Positions 1 to 8,802 of a stretch of 57,997 nucleotides of DNA are shown here, in pieces (positions within the stretch are counted from its first letter, which is position 1; the number at the start of each line of letters is the position of its first letter). The notes beneath the pieces are model-generated. The model searched no databases. It was given only the letters and a program-made list of their open reading frames with translations, and had not been told where the DNA came from. The translations under genes and the position numbers were made by a program. The DNA lies in NCBI GenBank assembly GCA_964428895.1, contig CAYRZU010000014.1, positions 1-57,997 on the forward strand, given 5' to 3'. The stretch comes from HyVt-337 sp964428895. GTDB lineage: Bacteria; Planctomycetota; Phycisphaerae; SM23-33.

Positions 1-248
1 TGTGACTTAGCGTTCACGCACACCTATTCCCAAAGTCGCTGACGTTGAACAGTCTGGGCACGCCGGCGGGGATGGATTGGCAGTGATACCTGGCTGTCTT
101 CTATGGACTTATCGCGAATTGGCGAGCCGTTCTTGAGCACGGTTTCGTGGGGAAATGAAGGAGTTGGCGTCGCCGATTACGGCGATCGCCTGATGAATCT
201 CCACGCTTCCGTCCGGTTCGCGAGGTGGTCGGCCGCGCCGCCGGGGCG
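1..248. other. Window edge, no gene supported
   Basis: I see no convincing coding region here. A short inverted repeat (TCGCCG, 4-nt loop, CGGCGA) lies at about 170-185, downstream of the MFS gene on the minus strand, but no T-run follows it, so it is at best a weak terminator. Confidence 0.4.
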
Positions 249-1502
249 CTAGATGGTGACGGGGATGCCTCGGTCGCTCCGCAGCATCCGCCGCAGCGAG
301 ATCGCTGCAGCTACCGCGGCCAGCCCGCCGGCGATGGCGAACGGCATCCAGGTCTGGTCGACCCATTCCCCCAGCGTCCAGGCCAGCAGCGGGCCCACGG
401 CGCCGCCGAGGTCCAAGGCCGTTACCAGCCACGCGAACGTCCCGGGGCTAACGTTGCCGGCCTCGGCCATCAGCGTGACGATCAGCGCCGACGTGAAGAA
501 GAACAATGCGATCATCAACGGCACGATCGCCCAGAAATGCTGACTCAGCATCGCCGCCGCTCCCAGCAGCAAGGCGGCGCCGGTGAAGTACAAGAACGTG
601 GCGCGGCGATGGCCGAGATGGTCGCTGATGCGCCCCAGCGAAGGACCTAGGAACAGGCCGATTACGTGTCGCAAGCACAGGACCACCGAGACGAACGTGG
701 TTAGTTGGATGGCCATGCTGTTGAAGTCGACCGTTTCATCCGGGGAGAGCATCTTCAATACGTGCCCGAGCTTGGAAAAGACGATGCCGTACCCCATGCA
801 CCCCAGAATGAACCCGCAAACCAGCAGTGAACGAGACTTCCGGGGCACGGCGCCCTCGACGTGCGTTTCAGGCTTGAAGGACAGCCGTCGCAACGTTCTG
901 CCGATCAGGGCGCCCGGGGCCACGCCCAGCAGCGTCAGGCCCGCCAGCGTGAAGAAGCACAACCGCATGCCGAGCTCATCGAACAGGAAGCCGCCCAGCG
1001 CCAACCCCGCGATTGAGCCCGCGCGCGATAGACCGCTATAGAGGCCCACCGTCCGCCCGACCTGTTGGCCGGGCATGACGCGAATGCTCGTCATGGTGCC
1101 CATCTGGCGGATCATCGACCAGCACAGGCCCCACAAGACGCGCGCCACTACCAATACCGCAAACGGCGGCCACAGCCCATACGTGAACGCCAACGCCGAT
1201 GCCAGCACCAGTACGCCCACGAACAAGAACGCCGAGTGAATGTGATGGACCAGCCAGGCCGCCAAGTGATTGGTCAACAGACGTACGAAGCGATTGACCG
1301 ACAGCAGTATGCCAACTTGGATCTTCGAAAGCCCCAACGACTCATAGTGAATGGGCAGAATCGCGTAAAGCGCCTGATCGCCCAGCAGCGACAGCGCCGT
1401 CGCCACACCGGCCAGGATGACGGTCGCGCGGCCGCTCGCGGGTCGTTCGGGAATAGGAGGCGGGCCTTCGCTATCGGCTGTGGGCACGTAGGACATCAAC
1501 AC
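249..1502 (-). CDS. MFS transporter
   Basis: This 417-residue protein has the length and the regularly spaced hydrophobic helices of a 12-TM major facilitator permease. Hydrophobic stretches recur throughout, with a central hydrophilic loop at about residues 205-225 containing the run of basic residues typical between the two six-helix halves. The start used is GTG at 1502; an in-frame ATG lies two codons further in. It is the last gene of a minus-strand cluster after two sulfatases and a ribulokinase (84-bp gap to the kinase), so a role in taking up a saccharide or exporting a product is the natural inference. The substrate cannot be read from the sequence. The family assignment is firm; the function is not. 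Confidence 0.8.
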   Translation of the reverse strand: MLMSYVPTADSEGPPPIPERPASGRATVILAGVATALSLLGDQALYAILPIHYESLGLSKIQVGILLSVNRFVRLLTNHLAAWLVHHIHSAFLFVGVLVLASALAFTYGLWPPFAVLVVARVLWGLCWSMIRQMGTMTSIRVMPGQQVGRTVGLYSGLSRAGSIAGLALGGFLFDELGMRLCFFTLAGLTLLGVAPGALIGRTLRRLSFKPETHVEGAVPRKSRSLLVCGFILGCMGYGIVFSKLGHVLKMLSPDETVDFNSMAIQLTTFVSVVLCLRHVIGLFLGPSLGRISDHLGHRRATFLYFTGAALLLGAAAMLSQHFWAIVPLMIALFFFTSALIVTLMAEAGNVSPGTFAWLVTALDLGGAVGPLLAWTLGEWVDQTWMPFAIAGGLAAVAAAISLRRMLRSDRGIPVTI

Positions 1503-1586
1503 TCCGTCAGGGCCGGCGGCCCTGAGTTAACGCATCCTGCAAGATCGCGGCATGATAGCACAAACCCGCTTGGCTTCAAGGAGCCT

Positions 1587-3272
1587 CTACGCTCGAGCCT
1601 TCGTGCGGATCTCCAGCAGGCGTTTCATGACGGGGTACAGGGGGTCCGAGCCGGCTTCGGTGCCGAAGCTATCGTGCAGTGCGGTATAGAGGGCGAACAG
1701 AGTTCGGTAGACGGCGTGGGCCTTTCGGTCGGGAGTGAAGACCTTGGGCTTCAGACCCGTCATGGCGCGCTGGGCCGCGGCGAAGCTGGTGTGGCCGCCC
1801 GTTTTCTTGCCGGCGACGACCGCGCCGGCGATGGCGGCGCCCAAGGCGCAGGTTTGGGCCGACCGTGAGACGGCCATGGGTCGGCCGGTCACGTCGGCGT
1901 AGATCTGCATGACCAGGGGGTTCTTCTCGGCGATGCCCCCGCAAGCGACCACCTTGCGGACGCGCACGCCGTAGTCCTCGAAGCGATTGATGATCGTCAG
2001 GGCGCCGAAGGCGGTCGCTTCGATCAGGGCTCGGTAGATTTCCCCGCCGGTGGTGTGCAGTGTTTGGCCCAGCAACAAGCCCGTCAGCCGCTGGTCGACC
2101 AGCACGGTGCGGTTGCCGTTGTTCCAATCCAGGGCGAGCAGGCCCGATTCGCCGGGGGCGAGCTTGGCGGCGTCTTTGGTCAACGCCTCGTGGGAGCCGG
2201 CCTTGGGCCCGCCCGGCTGAATGACGTTGGCGAACCAATTGAAGATGTCGCCGACAGCCGACTGGCCCGCCTCCAGGCCGAAATGGCCCGGTAGGACGCT
2301 GCCCGGAACGATGCCGCACAACCCGGGGATATCCGCCAGCTTCTGCGACAGCGGGGCCACCATCATGTCGCACGTGCTGGTGCCCATGATCTTGACCATC
2401 GTGCCCGGGCCGATGCCGGCGCCGATGGCGCCCAAGTGCGCGTCGAACGCACCGACAGCTACGGGGATGCCGGCCGCCAAGCCGAGCTTCTTGGCCCAGG
2501 CGCCGGTTAGCTTGCCGGCAGCCTGGTCGGCGGCGTAAGCGACATTGCTGAGTCGGTCGCGAAGGGCGCCTAGCTTGGCGTCCAGCTTGGCCAGGAATCG
2601 CTTGTCCGGATAGCCGCCCCAGGAATCGTGGAACATGGCCTTATGGCCGGCGGCGCAGATGCCGACCCGAATATCCTCGGGCCGATCCGTTCCGGTCAGC
2701 ACCGCGGGGATCCAGTCAGCCATTTCGACCCAGGTGGTGGCGGCGTCGAAGACCTGCCGGTCGGCTCGCAGGCAGTGGAGGATCTTGCTGAAGAACCACT
2801 CGCTGCTATAGGTGCCACCACACTTGGCCAGGAATGTCGGTCGCAGCCGCTTGGCCAGGGCGGTGATCTCGGCGGCTTCGACGACCGACGTATGGTCCTT
2901 CCACAGCCAGGCCATGGCGTTCGGGTTGCGGGCGAATCGTTTCTGGAAGGCCAGCGGAATGCCCTCGCGATCGACCGGGAGCGGCGTGCTGCCGGTGGTG
3001 TCCACGCCGATGCCGATCACCTGGTCGGCCCGGAAGCCCTTGGCTTTTCGCTTGCCGGCGGCCAGAGCCCGTTTGACGGTGACCTCCGTGCCCTTCAGAT
3101 AGTCGGCCGGGTGTTGGCGGGCGAGGTTCGGATCGCGCGAGAGGATCACGCCGTCGCGACCGTGTTCATAGTCCCAGACGGCGGTGGCGACCTCGCGGCC
3201 GTTAGCGACGTTGACGATCAGGGCGCGAACGGAGTTTGTGCCGAAGTCTAATCCGATGGTGTAGGCGGGCAT
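1587..3272 (-). CDS. araB: Ribulokinase (FGGY carbohydrate kinase)
   Basis: The 561-residue product starts MPAYTIGLDFGTNSVRALI, the phosphate-1 loop of FGGY kinases, and follows the L-ribulokinase pattern through its length (GVDTTGSTPLP near 105, AWLWKDHT near 140, GGTYSSEWFFSK near 170, a C-terminal ACGGIAEKNPLVMQI segment). Length matches AraB (about 560). It would phosphorylate L-ribulose, or a related ketose, with ATP in the cytoplasm. The ATG at 3272 is chosen because it has an AGGA ribosome-binding site and begins at the conserved motif; a longer reading to 3401 would run into the upstream sulfatase. It lies 20 bp after that sulfatase and is probably cotranscribed. No araA or araD is present in the window, so the true substrate may be another ketose. 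Confidence 0.85.
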   Translation of the reverse strand: MPAYTIGLDFGTNSVRALIVNVANGREVATAVWDYEHGRDGVILSRDPNLARQHPADYLKGTEVTVKRALAAGKRKAKGFRADQVIGIGVDTTGSTPLPVDREGIPLAFQKRFARNPNAMAWLWKDHTSVVEAAEITALAKRLRPTFLAKCGGTYSSEWFFSKILHCLRADRQVFDAATTWVEMADWIPAVLTGTDRPEDIRVGICAAGHKAMFHDSWGGYPDKRFLAKLDAKLGALRDRLSNVAYAADQAAGKLTGAWAKKLGLAAGIPVAVGAFDAHLGAIGAGIGPGTMVKIMGTSTCDMMVAPLSQKLADIPGLCGIVPGSVLPGHFGLEAGQSAVGDIFNWFANVIQPGGPKAGSHEALTKDAAKLAPGESGLLALDWNNGNRTVLVDQRLTGLLLGQTLHTTGGEIYRALIEATAFGALTIINRFEDYGVRVRKVVACGGIAEKNPLVMQIYADVTGRPMAVSRSAQTCALGAAIAGAVVAGKKTGGHTSFAAAQRAMTGLKPKVFTPDRKAHAVYRTLFALYTALHDSFGTEAGSDPLYPVMKRLLEIRTKARA

Positions 3273-3292
3273 GGGCGTCCTCGTTGTGGGGC

Positions 3293-4729
3293 TTACCAGG
3301 AATTGAGTCGTTCCGGCAGGGGGTCTGCGGTAAAGGTCATGCGGTCGCTCAGTCGTTTCAGCATGGCGATCTTGATTGGCTGATGCTCCGGTGCGTCCCA
3401 CAGATTATGCGTTTCGGCGGGGTCGGCTGCCAGGTCGTATAGCTCGCCTTCGTCGTGTCCGTGCACGGCGCAGAGCTTATGCGTCCGCGTGCGGACCATG
3501 GTGACGAACGCTTTGGGCTGGCCCGTGTCGGAATCCACGTCGTAGCTTTCGCACAGAACGTCGTCCCGGTGCTCGTTGGGGTCGGCTTCCCCCGTTAGCA
3601 GCGGCCACAACGATCGGCCGTGCATACCGGGGTGACGGTCGAGCCCGGCCGCATCGAGCAACGTGGGGGCCAGGTCGACCAGCTCCACCAACGCCTGACT
3701 GCGTACGCCGCTCTTGACGGCCGGCGGTCCGGCGATGATCAGCGGCACGCGGACGGCCGGGTCGTAACAGTACGGCCCCTTGTAATAGATGCCATGGTCG
3801 CCCAGCATCTCGCCGTGATCGGAGGTGAAGACCACCAGCGTGTTGTCACGCTGACCGGTCCGATTCAACGATTCAGGCATCCGCCCGACCTGGGCGTCGA
3901 TCAGATCACACATCGCCCAATAGCCGGCGATAGAGAGCCGATGACACTCTTCGGACATGTCATCGAAGGTTAGCCCGTCGTAGGTGCAGGCGTGGTCGCG
4001 CTGCTGGAACTGCGGCTTGGTGTCGAGTTCGCTGGGGATGTAGTTGGGCAGGGGAACCTCATCTAGCCGATCCAGATAACGCTCCAGGTATTCTCGCGGC
4101 GGATCGAAGATATGATGCGGGTCGAAGATGTTCACGCTGAACAGCCACGGATGGTCGAAGTCGGCGCAGGCGTCAATGAAGTTGATGGCCTTGTTGGCGC
4201 ACCAGGTGGTGGGGTGGTGGGCTTCGTCCATGCCGAATCGCACGTGCGGGGAATCGGGGTGTTGCAGGTCGTCGTAGACCACGCCGCGCTCGCGCAGCCA
4301 ATGGTGGTATTCGTTGGTGGGCCAGTCGACCCAGGGGTGGTGCATCCAGTGGAACTCGTCGTACCCGTCGTCGATGCGGCGCTCCGTGCCCGGCGAGATG
4401 CTGGGGAACACGGTCGAGGCGTGTAGCTTGCCCGACAGGCCGCCAACGTAGCCGGCGTCGGCCAGTAGCTTAGTGACGAACGTTTCGCGGGGCAGGACGG
4501 ATTGGCCGTTTTGGGTCACCCCGGTGGCGTGGGGATACCTGCCGCTCAGGAAGCTGACACGGCTGGGCGTGCAGACCGGGCTTTGACAATAGGCGTGTTC
4601 AAACAGCACGCCGCTTTCGGCCATCGCGTCGAGATGCGGCGTTCGGACGAAGCGGTTGCCCATGCAGCCCAGTGTGTCGAACCGTTGCTGGTCGGTGCAG
4701 ATCCATAGGATGTTGGGCTTCTCGGCCAT
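3293..4729 (-). CDS. Sulfatase (formylglycine type I)
   Basis: This 478-residue protein has the type I sulfatase fold: N-terminal PNILWICTDQQRFDTLGC metal-binding segment, the CTPSR signature with the formylglycine precursor Cys at residue 53, the SGKLH motif, and the late TSDHGEMLGDHG metal ligands. It would hydrolyse a sulfate ester, probably of a carbohydrate. It begins directly at the catalytic domain with no signal peptide, which suggests a cytoplasmic enzyme that would need cytoplasmic formylglycine maturation. Its stop lies 20 bp before the ribulokinase and its start 3 bp after the stop of a close paralogue, so the three genes form an operon. Substrate specificity cannot be assigned. 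Confidence 0.92.
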   Translation of the reverse strand: MAEKPNILWICTDQQRFDTLGCMGNRFVRTPHLDAMAESGVLFEHAYCQSPVCTPSRVSFLSGRYPHATGVTQNGQSVLPRETFVTKLLADAGYVGGLSGKLHASTVFPSISPGTERRIDDGYDEFHWMHHPWVDWPTNEYHHWLRERGVVYDDLQHPDSPHVRFGMDEAHHPTTWCANKAINFIDACADFDHPWLFSVNIFDPHHIFDPPREYLERYLDRLDEVPLPNYIPSELDTKPQFQQRDHACTYDGLTFDDMSEECHRLSIAGYWAMCDLIDAQVGRMPESLNRTGQRDNTLVVFTSDHGEMLGDHGIYYKGPYCYDPAVRVPLIIAGPPAVKSGVRSQALVELVDLAPTLLDAAGLDRHPGMHGRSLWPLLTGEADPNEHRDDVLCESYDVDSDTGQPKAFVTMVRTRTHKLCAVHGHDEGELYDLAADPAETHNLWDAPEHQPIKIAMLKRLSDRMTFTADPLPERLNSW

Positions 4730-4732
4730 GGG

Positions 4733-6181
4733 TTACCAGTCCGAGGCGCGAGCGGGCAAGGGGTCGATGGTCCCGGCCATGCGGTCGACCAGGCGTTTGA
4801 GCATGTCGGCCTTAATGGGGGCGTGGTCGGGCGAGTCCCACAGGTTGTGCGTCTCGTTGGGGTCGGCCTGGAGGTCGTAGAGTTCGCCGCAGTCCAGCCC
4901 GTGCACCGCGTTGAGCTTGTGCGTGCGCGTGCGGACCATGGTGGTGTAGGCCTTGGGGTTCCGGTGGCGGACCACGCAGTTGTAGCTTTCGCAGTAGACG
5001 TCGTCGCGGTGGGTGTACGGGTCGGTCTGGCCCGTCAGCAGCGGCCACAGGCTCTTTCCCTGCATGCCGGCGTAGATATCCACCCCGGCGGCCTCCATCA
5101 ACATGGGCGCCAAGTCGACCAGCTCGACCAGCGCCTGGCTGCGGACACCGGAGGTGACCTTAGACGGCATGGACACGATCAGGGGGACGTGGACGGCCGG
5201 CTCGTAAAGGAAGGGGCCCTTCAGATAGATGCCATGATCGCCCAGCATCTCCCCGTGGTCGGAGGTGTAGATGATGATGGTGTTATCGAGTTGGCCCGTC
5301 CGCTCCAGGGCGTCGATCATTCGGCCGACCTGGGAGTCGATCAGATCGCACATCGCCCAGTAGGCGGCCCGGATCAACCGATGCGTTCGCTCGTTGATGT
5401 GGTCGCGGTCGAAGGAGTTCTTGGAGTGGTAGGCGCCGTGGCTGTCGCGCTCCTGGAAGGGGGGCTTGTTGTCCAGCTCGCCGGGAACGTAGTTGGGCAG
5501 GGGGATCTCCTCGAGGCGGTCGAGGTAACGCTCCAGGTACTCCGGCGGGGGGTCGAACGGGTGGTGGGGGTCGTAGAAATTCACGCTGAACAGCCACGGG
5601 TGGTCGAAGCCGGCCGACGCTTCGATGAAGTTGATGGCCTTTTCGGCGCACCAGGTGGTCTGGTGGATGTCTTCCGGGACGGAGGTCTCGACGTATTCCT
5701 CTCCTTGGAACTTTTCGACGTGAAACTCGGCACCCTTCTCCCGCAGCCAGTGAAAGTACTCGTTGGTGGGCCAATTGGCGCCCGGATGGTGCGACCAATG
5801 GAACTCATCATAGCCGTCGTCGATGCGCCGCTCCGTGCCGACGCAGACGCCGTCGCTCGGGTGACAGGCCGAGAGGTGCAGCTTGCCCGACAGGCCACAG
5901 ACGTACCCGGCGTCGCGCAGCAGTGTGGTCACCAGCTTCTCGTCGGCGGGGATGGATTGGCCGTTCTGGCGGGCCCGACACGTGCGTGGGTATCGGCCGG
6001 TCAGGAAGCTCGCCCGGCTGGGCGTACAGACCGGGTTCTGGCAGAAGGCGTTCTCGAACAGCACGCCGCCGGTGGCCAGGCGATCGAGGTTGGGGGTGTG
6101 AACGAACGAGTTGCCGTAGCAGCCAAGCGTGTCGAACCGTTGCTGGTCGCTACAGATCCACAGCACATTGGGACGGGTCAT
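4733..6181 (-). CDS. Sulfatase (formylglycine type I), paralogue
   Basis: This 482-residue sulfatase is a tandem paralogue of the next gene. It shares long stretches such as the RRIDDGYDEFHW, FDHPWLFSVN and EYLERYLDRL segments. The formylglycine signature CTPSR places the modified Cys at residue 52, and TSDHGEMLGDHG supplies metal ligands. The ATG at 6181 has an AGGAG ribosome-binding site 7 nt upstream. No signal peptide is visible. It is the first gene of the minus-strand operon (sulfatase, sulfatase, ribulokinase, MFS) and faces a divergently transcribed third sulfatase across 119 bp. It probably removes a second sulfate position from the same substrate family. Confidence 0.92.
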   Translation of the reverse strand: MTRPNVLWICSDQQRFDTLGCYGNSFVHTPNLDRLATGGVLFENAFCQNPVCTPSRASFLTGRYPRTCRARQNGQSIPADEKLVTTLLRDAGYVCGLSGKLHLSACHPSDGVCVGTERRIDDGYDEFHWSHHPGANWPTNEYFHWLREKGAEFHVEKFQGEEYVETSVPEDIHQTTWCAEKAINFIEASAGFDHPWLFSVNFYDPHHPFDPPPEYLERYLDRLEEIPLPNYVPGELDNKPPFQERDSHGAYHSKNSFDRDHINERTHRLIRAAYWAMCDLIDSQVGRMIDALERTGQLDNTIIIYTSDHGEMLGDHGIYLKGPFLYEPAVHVPLIVSMPSKVTSGVRSQALVELVDLAPMLMEAAGVDIYAGMQGKSLWPLLTGQTDPYTHRDDVYCESYNCVVRHRNPKAYTTMVRTRTHKLNAVHGLDCGELYDLQADPNETHNLWDSPDHAPIKADMLKRLVDRMAGTIDPLPARASDW

Positions 6182-6250
6182 CGGCGGACTCCTTTGTGTG
6201 CGAAAGAGGATACCGAAATCCGGGCCATCTCACAAAGCCCAGGCATCAAC

Positions 6251-6278
6251 TTGACAGAATCGTTCTGGCCGACACAAT
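6251..6278 (+). promoter_or_regulatory. Sigma-70-like promoter of third sulfatase
   Basis: A perfect TTGACA (6251-6256) is followed after 16 bp by CACAAT (6273-6278, four of six consensus bases). This puts the start of transcription about 15 nt before the ATG at 6301, with an AAGGAG ribosome-binding site in between. The minus-strand promoter for the opposite operon must lie in the same 119-bp gap, but I do not see it clearly. Confidence 0.55.
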
Positions 6279-6300
6279 CCACTGAAGACAAGGAGTCCCC

Positions 6301-7764
6301 ATGCGAATCTTGCACTTCGACGTCGACACCACCCGTGCCGACCACCTCGGCTGTTACGGCTACCACCGAAACACATCCCCGAATATGGATCGCGTGGCCG
6401 CCCAAGGCGTGCGGTTCGATCGGTGCTTCGTGTCCGACGCGCCGTGTCTGCCGAGCCGGGCGGCGCTGTTCATGGGGCGGTTCGGCATCCACACCGGCGT
6501 GGTCAATCACGGCGGCGTCAACGCCGACCCGTACCTCACCGGCCCGACGCGCGAATTTACGTATTTGCCCAGGGAATGGCACTGGCCGGCGGTGATGAGT
6601 CAGAATGGCTACCGGACGGTGTCGGTAAGTCCCTTCGCCGAGCGACACAGCGCGTGGTGGTTCTACGCGGGCTTCCGTGAGATGCATGATACCGGCCAGT
6701 GCGGAGGGGAAATTGCCGACGACGTGGTGCCCATCGCCCTGGACTGGCTGGGCGAGAACGGCTCCGACGACAACTGGTACCTCCACGTGAACGTGTGGGA
6801 TCCGCATACGCCGTACCGCACGCCGGCCGACTACGGCGACCCGTTCGCCAACGACCCGCCGCCAGAGTGGATGACGGATGAAACCATCGCCCGCCACCGC
6901 GAAAGCTACGGCCCCAATAGCGCCTCGGAGGTCCGAAACTACTGGGATCTGACCGAAAGCCCTTTTCCCCGCGAGCCCAAGCAGATGCTCACGACGGCCG
7001 ACTTCAAGCAGTGGATCGACGCCTACGACGTCGGCATTCACTACGCCGACATGTGGCTGGGACGGCTGATGGCCAAATTGGAGGAACTGGGTATTGCCGA
7101 CGACACCGCGATTCTGATCAGCTCCGACCACGGCGAGAACCAGGGAGAGCTGAACGTCTACGGCGACCACCACACCGCCGACACCATCACCTCGCGCGTG
7201 CCCTGCATTTTGAAATGGCCCGGCCTGGGCCCGAGTGTCGACGACGGTCTGCATTATCAGGGCGACGTGGCCGCGACGATTCTGGACCTGCTTGGTCTGG
7301 ACACGCCCGCGGCGTGGGACTTCGCCGGCTTCGGCGAGCAACTCAAGGCCGGTCAGTTAGCCGGGCGCGATCATCTGGTGGTCAGCCAGTGCGCCTGGAG
7401 CTGCCAGCGCTCGGTCCTGCACGAAAAGTGGCTGATGATCCGGACCTACCACACCGGCCTGAAGGAGTTCCCCTCAGTGATGCTGTTCGACACGGAGGCC
7501 GACCCGCACTTGCAGCACAATCTGGCCGACCAGCACACTGACGTGGTCGCCAAGCTGCAGACCAAGCTGGATGAGTGGCACGATGAAATGATGCGGACCT
7601 CCGACGTCGGTGTCGATCCGCTGCAGCAGGTGATGGCCGAAGGCGGACCGTACCACACGCGAACGGCGCTGGACATGTACGCCCAGCGTCTTCGCGATAC
7701 CGGCCGAGGCCACCACGCCGACTTCCTGGAGACCCACGGCGGTCGACCCATCAACCTGCCGTAG
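6301..7764 (+). CDS. Sulfatase (formylglycine type I)
   Basis: This 487-residue sulfatase is more divergent than the tandem pair opposite it. The N-terminal metal segment is LHFDVDTTRADHLGCYG and the signature is CLPSR, with the formylglycine precursor Cys at residue 49. An ISSDHGENQGE motif near residue 275 carries further ligands. It has an AAGGAG site 5 nt before the ATG and no signal peptide, so it is predicted to be cytoplasmic. It is transcribed divergently from the sulfatase/ribulokinase operon and probably belongs to the same degradation programme. The substrate is unknown. Confidence 0.9.
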   Translation: MRILHFDVDTTRADHLGCYGYHRNTSPNMDRVAAQGVRFDRCFVSDAPCLPSRAALFMGRFGIHTGVVNHGGVNADPYLTGPTREFTYLPREWHWPAVMSQNGYRTVSVSPFAERHSAWWFYAGFREMHDTGQCGGEIADDVVPIALDWLGENGSDDNWYLHVNVWDPHTPYRTPADYGDPFANDPPPEWMTDETIARHRESYGPNSASEVRNYWDLTESPFPREPKQMLTTADFKQWIDAYDVGIHYADMWLGRLMAKLEELGIADDTAILISSDHGENQGELNVYGDHHTADTITSRVPCILKWPGLGPSVDDGLHYQGDVAATILDLLGLDTPAAWDFAGFGEQLKAGQLAGRDHLVVSQCAWSCQRSVLHEKWLMIRTYHTGLKEFPSVMLFDTEADPHLQHNLADQHTDVVAKLQTKLDEWHDEMMRTSDVGVDPLQQVMAEGGPYHTRTALDMYAQRLRDTGRGHHADFLETHGGRPINLP

Positions 7765-7773
7765 CTCAGTAGG

Positions 7774-7793
7774 GCGTGCAACTCGTTGCACGC
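7774..7793. terminator. Hairpin between convergent genes
   Basis: GCGTGCAA and TTGCACGC form an 8-bp stem with a CTCG loop in the 42-bp gap between the convergent sulfatase and DinB-like genes. There is no clear T-run, so terminator function is inferred from position only. Confidence 0.4.
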
Positions 7794-7806
7794 GGACCGC
7801 CGGCGC

Positions 7807-8286
7807 CTAGATCGGCAGCTCCATCCCCATCGCCGTGCGCCACGCGGCGAGCTGCCCCAGGTGCAACGCCGGGTGGAGCGTCAGCACACCGACAGCCATG
7901 TCGCCGATGGTGGGGAAGGCCTCTCGCATTTCCTCAACCGGCAGAGGCCGGGCGAGCAGTTCATCACTAGCCGCTTCGAAGGCCTTCTCCAGGCGGGCGT
8001 AGACGTCCCTCATCGCGGCCAGCAGATCGGCCTTGGCCGGGAAATCGCCGTCGGCTTCGGTCGGGGGGTCCTGGAACAGCACCGCGCACTCGTCGGCGCA
8101 GGCGGCCTGCCCCCCGAGCAAGTCAACCGTCCGTTCTGCCGCCAGCGCGATGTGCCCGATGATCCAGGCCGGGTGGTTGACCAACCCGGCCGGCAAGGCC
8201 GTCATCTTCTCGTCCGGAATGTCCGCCAGGTTGGCCTCGGCGTATCGCAGGCTGAGGCGGGCGATTTGAAGTACGTGTTGTTTCAT
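7807..8286 (-). CDS. DinB-like (DinB_2) protein
   Basis: The 159-residue protein shows the four-helix DinB/YfiT layout with metal-type histidines in HPAWIIGHIALAAE (residues about 38-51) and HPALHLGQLAAWRTAMG near the C terminus. Members are putative metal-dependent hydrolases or thiol transferases of mostly unknown role. It is divergent from the cupin gene with a 143-bp gap, and nothing nearby fixes its job. The fold assignment is reasonably confident; no function is claimed. Confidence 0.75.
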   Translation of the reverse strand: MKQHVLQIARLSLRYAEANLADIPDEKMTALPAGLVNHPAWIIGHIALAAERTVDLLGGQAACADECAVLFQDPPTEADGDFPAKADLLAAMRDVYARLEKAFEAASDELLARPLPVEEMREAFPTIGDMAVGVLTLHPALHLGQLAAWRTAMGMELPI

Positions 8287-8429
8287 TGTGGGTCTCCCGT
8301 CAGGATCGGTCCTACTGACATCCTAGCAGACCAACCGCGAGGTCCCGGCGATTCCTTTATTGCCGGTCCCGGTGATAGCTACCATAATGCCCGCTTCGAA
8401 GACCAGCACGATTCCAGAAGGAGGCCGAC

Positions 8430-8792
8430 ATGAACTTCTCCGTCCGAGGCGCCCAAGACGCCGACGCGACCCGCATCGATGAGGATTGGGGCTCCCTGAC
8501 CTGGCTGGCCAGCGCGAAGATCGGCAACGCCGGCGAGCAAACGGTCGGCCGCGTGACCATCAAGGCCGGCTGCAACAACCCCCCGCACCACCACCCCAAC
8601 TGCGAGGAAGTGCTCTACCTGCTCGCCGGCCGATTGGAACACGTCGCCGGTGATGAAATGGTGGTGATGGAGCCGGGTGACACGCTCGTTGTGGCCGCCG
8701 GCGTGCCGCACAACGCTCGCAGCACCGGCGACGTCGACGCCGACATGATCGTGACCTACTCCTCCGCCGACCGTCAGGTCGTTGGCGAATAA
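8430..8792 (+). CDS. Cupin domain protein
   Basis: This 120-residue single-domain cupin carries PPHHHPNCEEVLYLLAGRLE (motif 1: metal-type histidines 53-55 and Glu 59) and a second motif, PGDTLVVAAGVPH. The AAGGAGG site precedes the ATG. It overlaps the ribosome-binding region of the next gene (sugar isomerase-like, GTG at 8803), so the two are translationally close and probably cotranscribed with the downstream oxidoreductase. Small cupins in such operons often bind or isomerise sugars, but no reaction can be assigned here. Confidence 0.85.
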   Translation: MNFSVRGAQDADATRIDEDWGSLTWLASAKIGNAGEQTVGRVTIKAGCNNPPHHHPNCEEVLYLLAGRLEHVAGDEMVVMEPGDTLVVAAGVPHNARSTGDVDADMIVTYSSADRQVVGE

Positions 8793-8802
8793 GGAGCCCA
8801 TC

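Noticed and set aside
109..432. Possible small minus-strand gene at the left edge
   Set aside because: It overlaps the MFS C terminus in another frame and has low-complexity Arg-rich content without a ribosome-binding site.
3273..3401. N-terminal extension of the ribulokinase
   Set aside because: It overlaps the upstream sulfatase, and the conserved kinase start at 3272 has its own ribosome-binding site.
4823..6595. A 590-residue plus-strand open frame across a sulfatase
   Set aside because: It is antisense to the sulfatase with the CTPSR signature, then runs into the start of another sulfatase in a different frame; no motifs.
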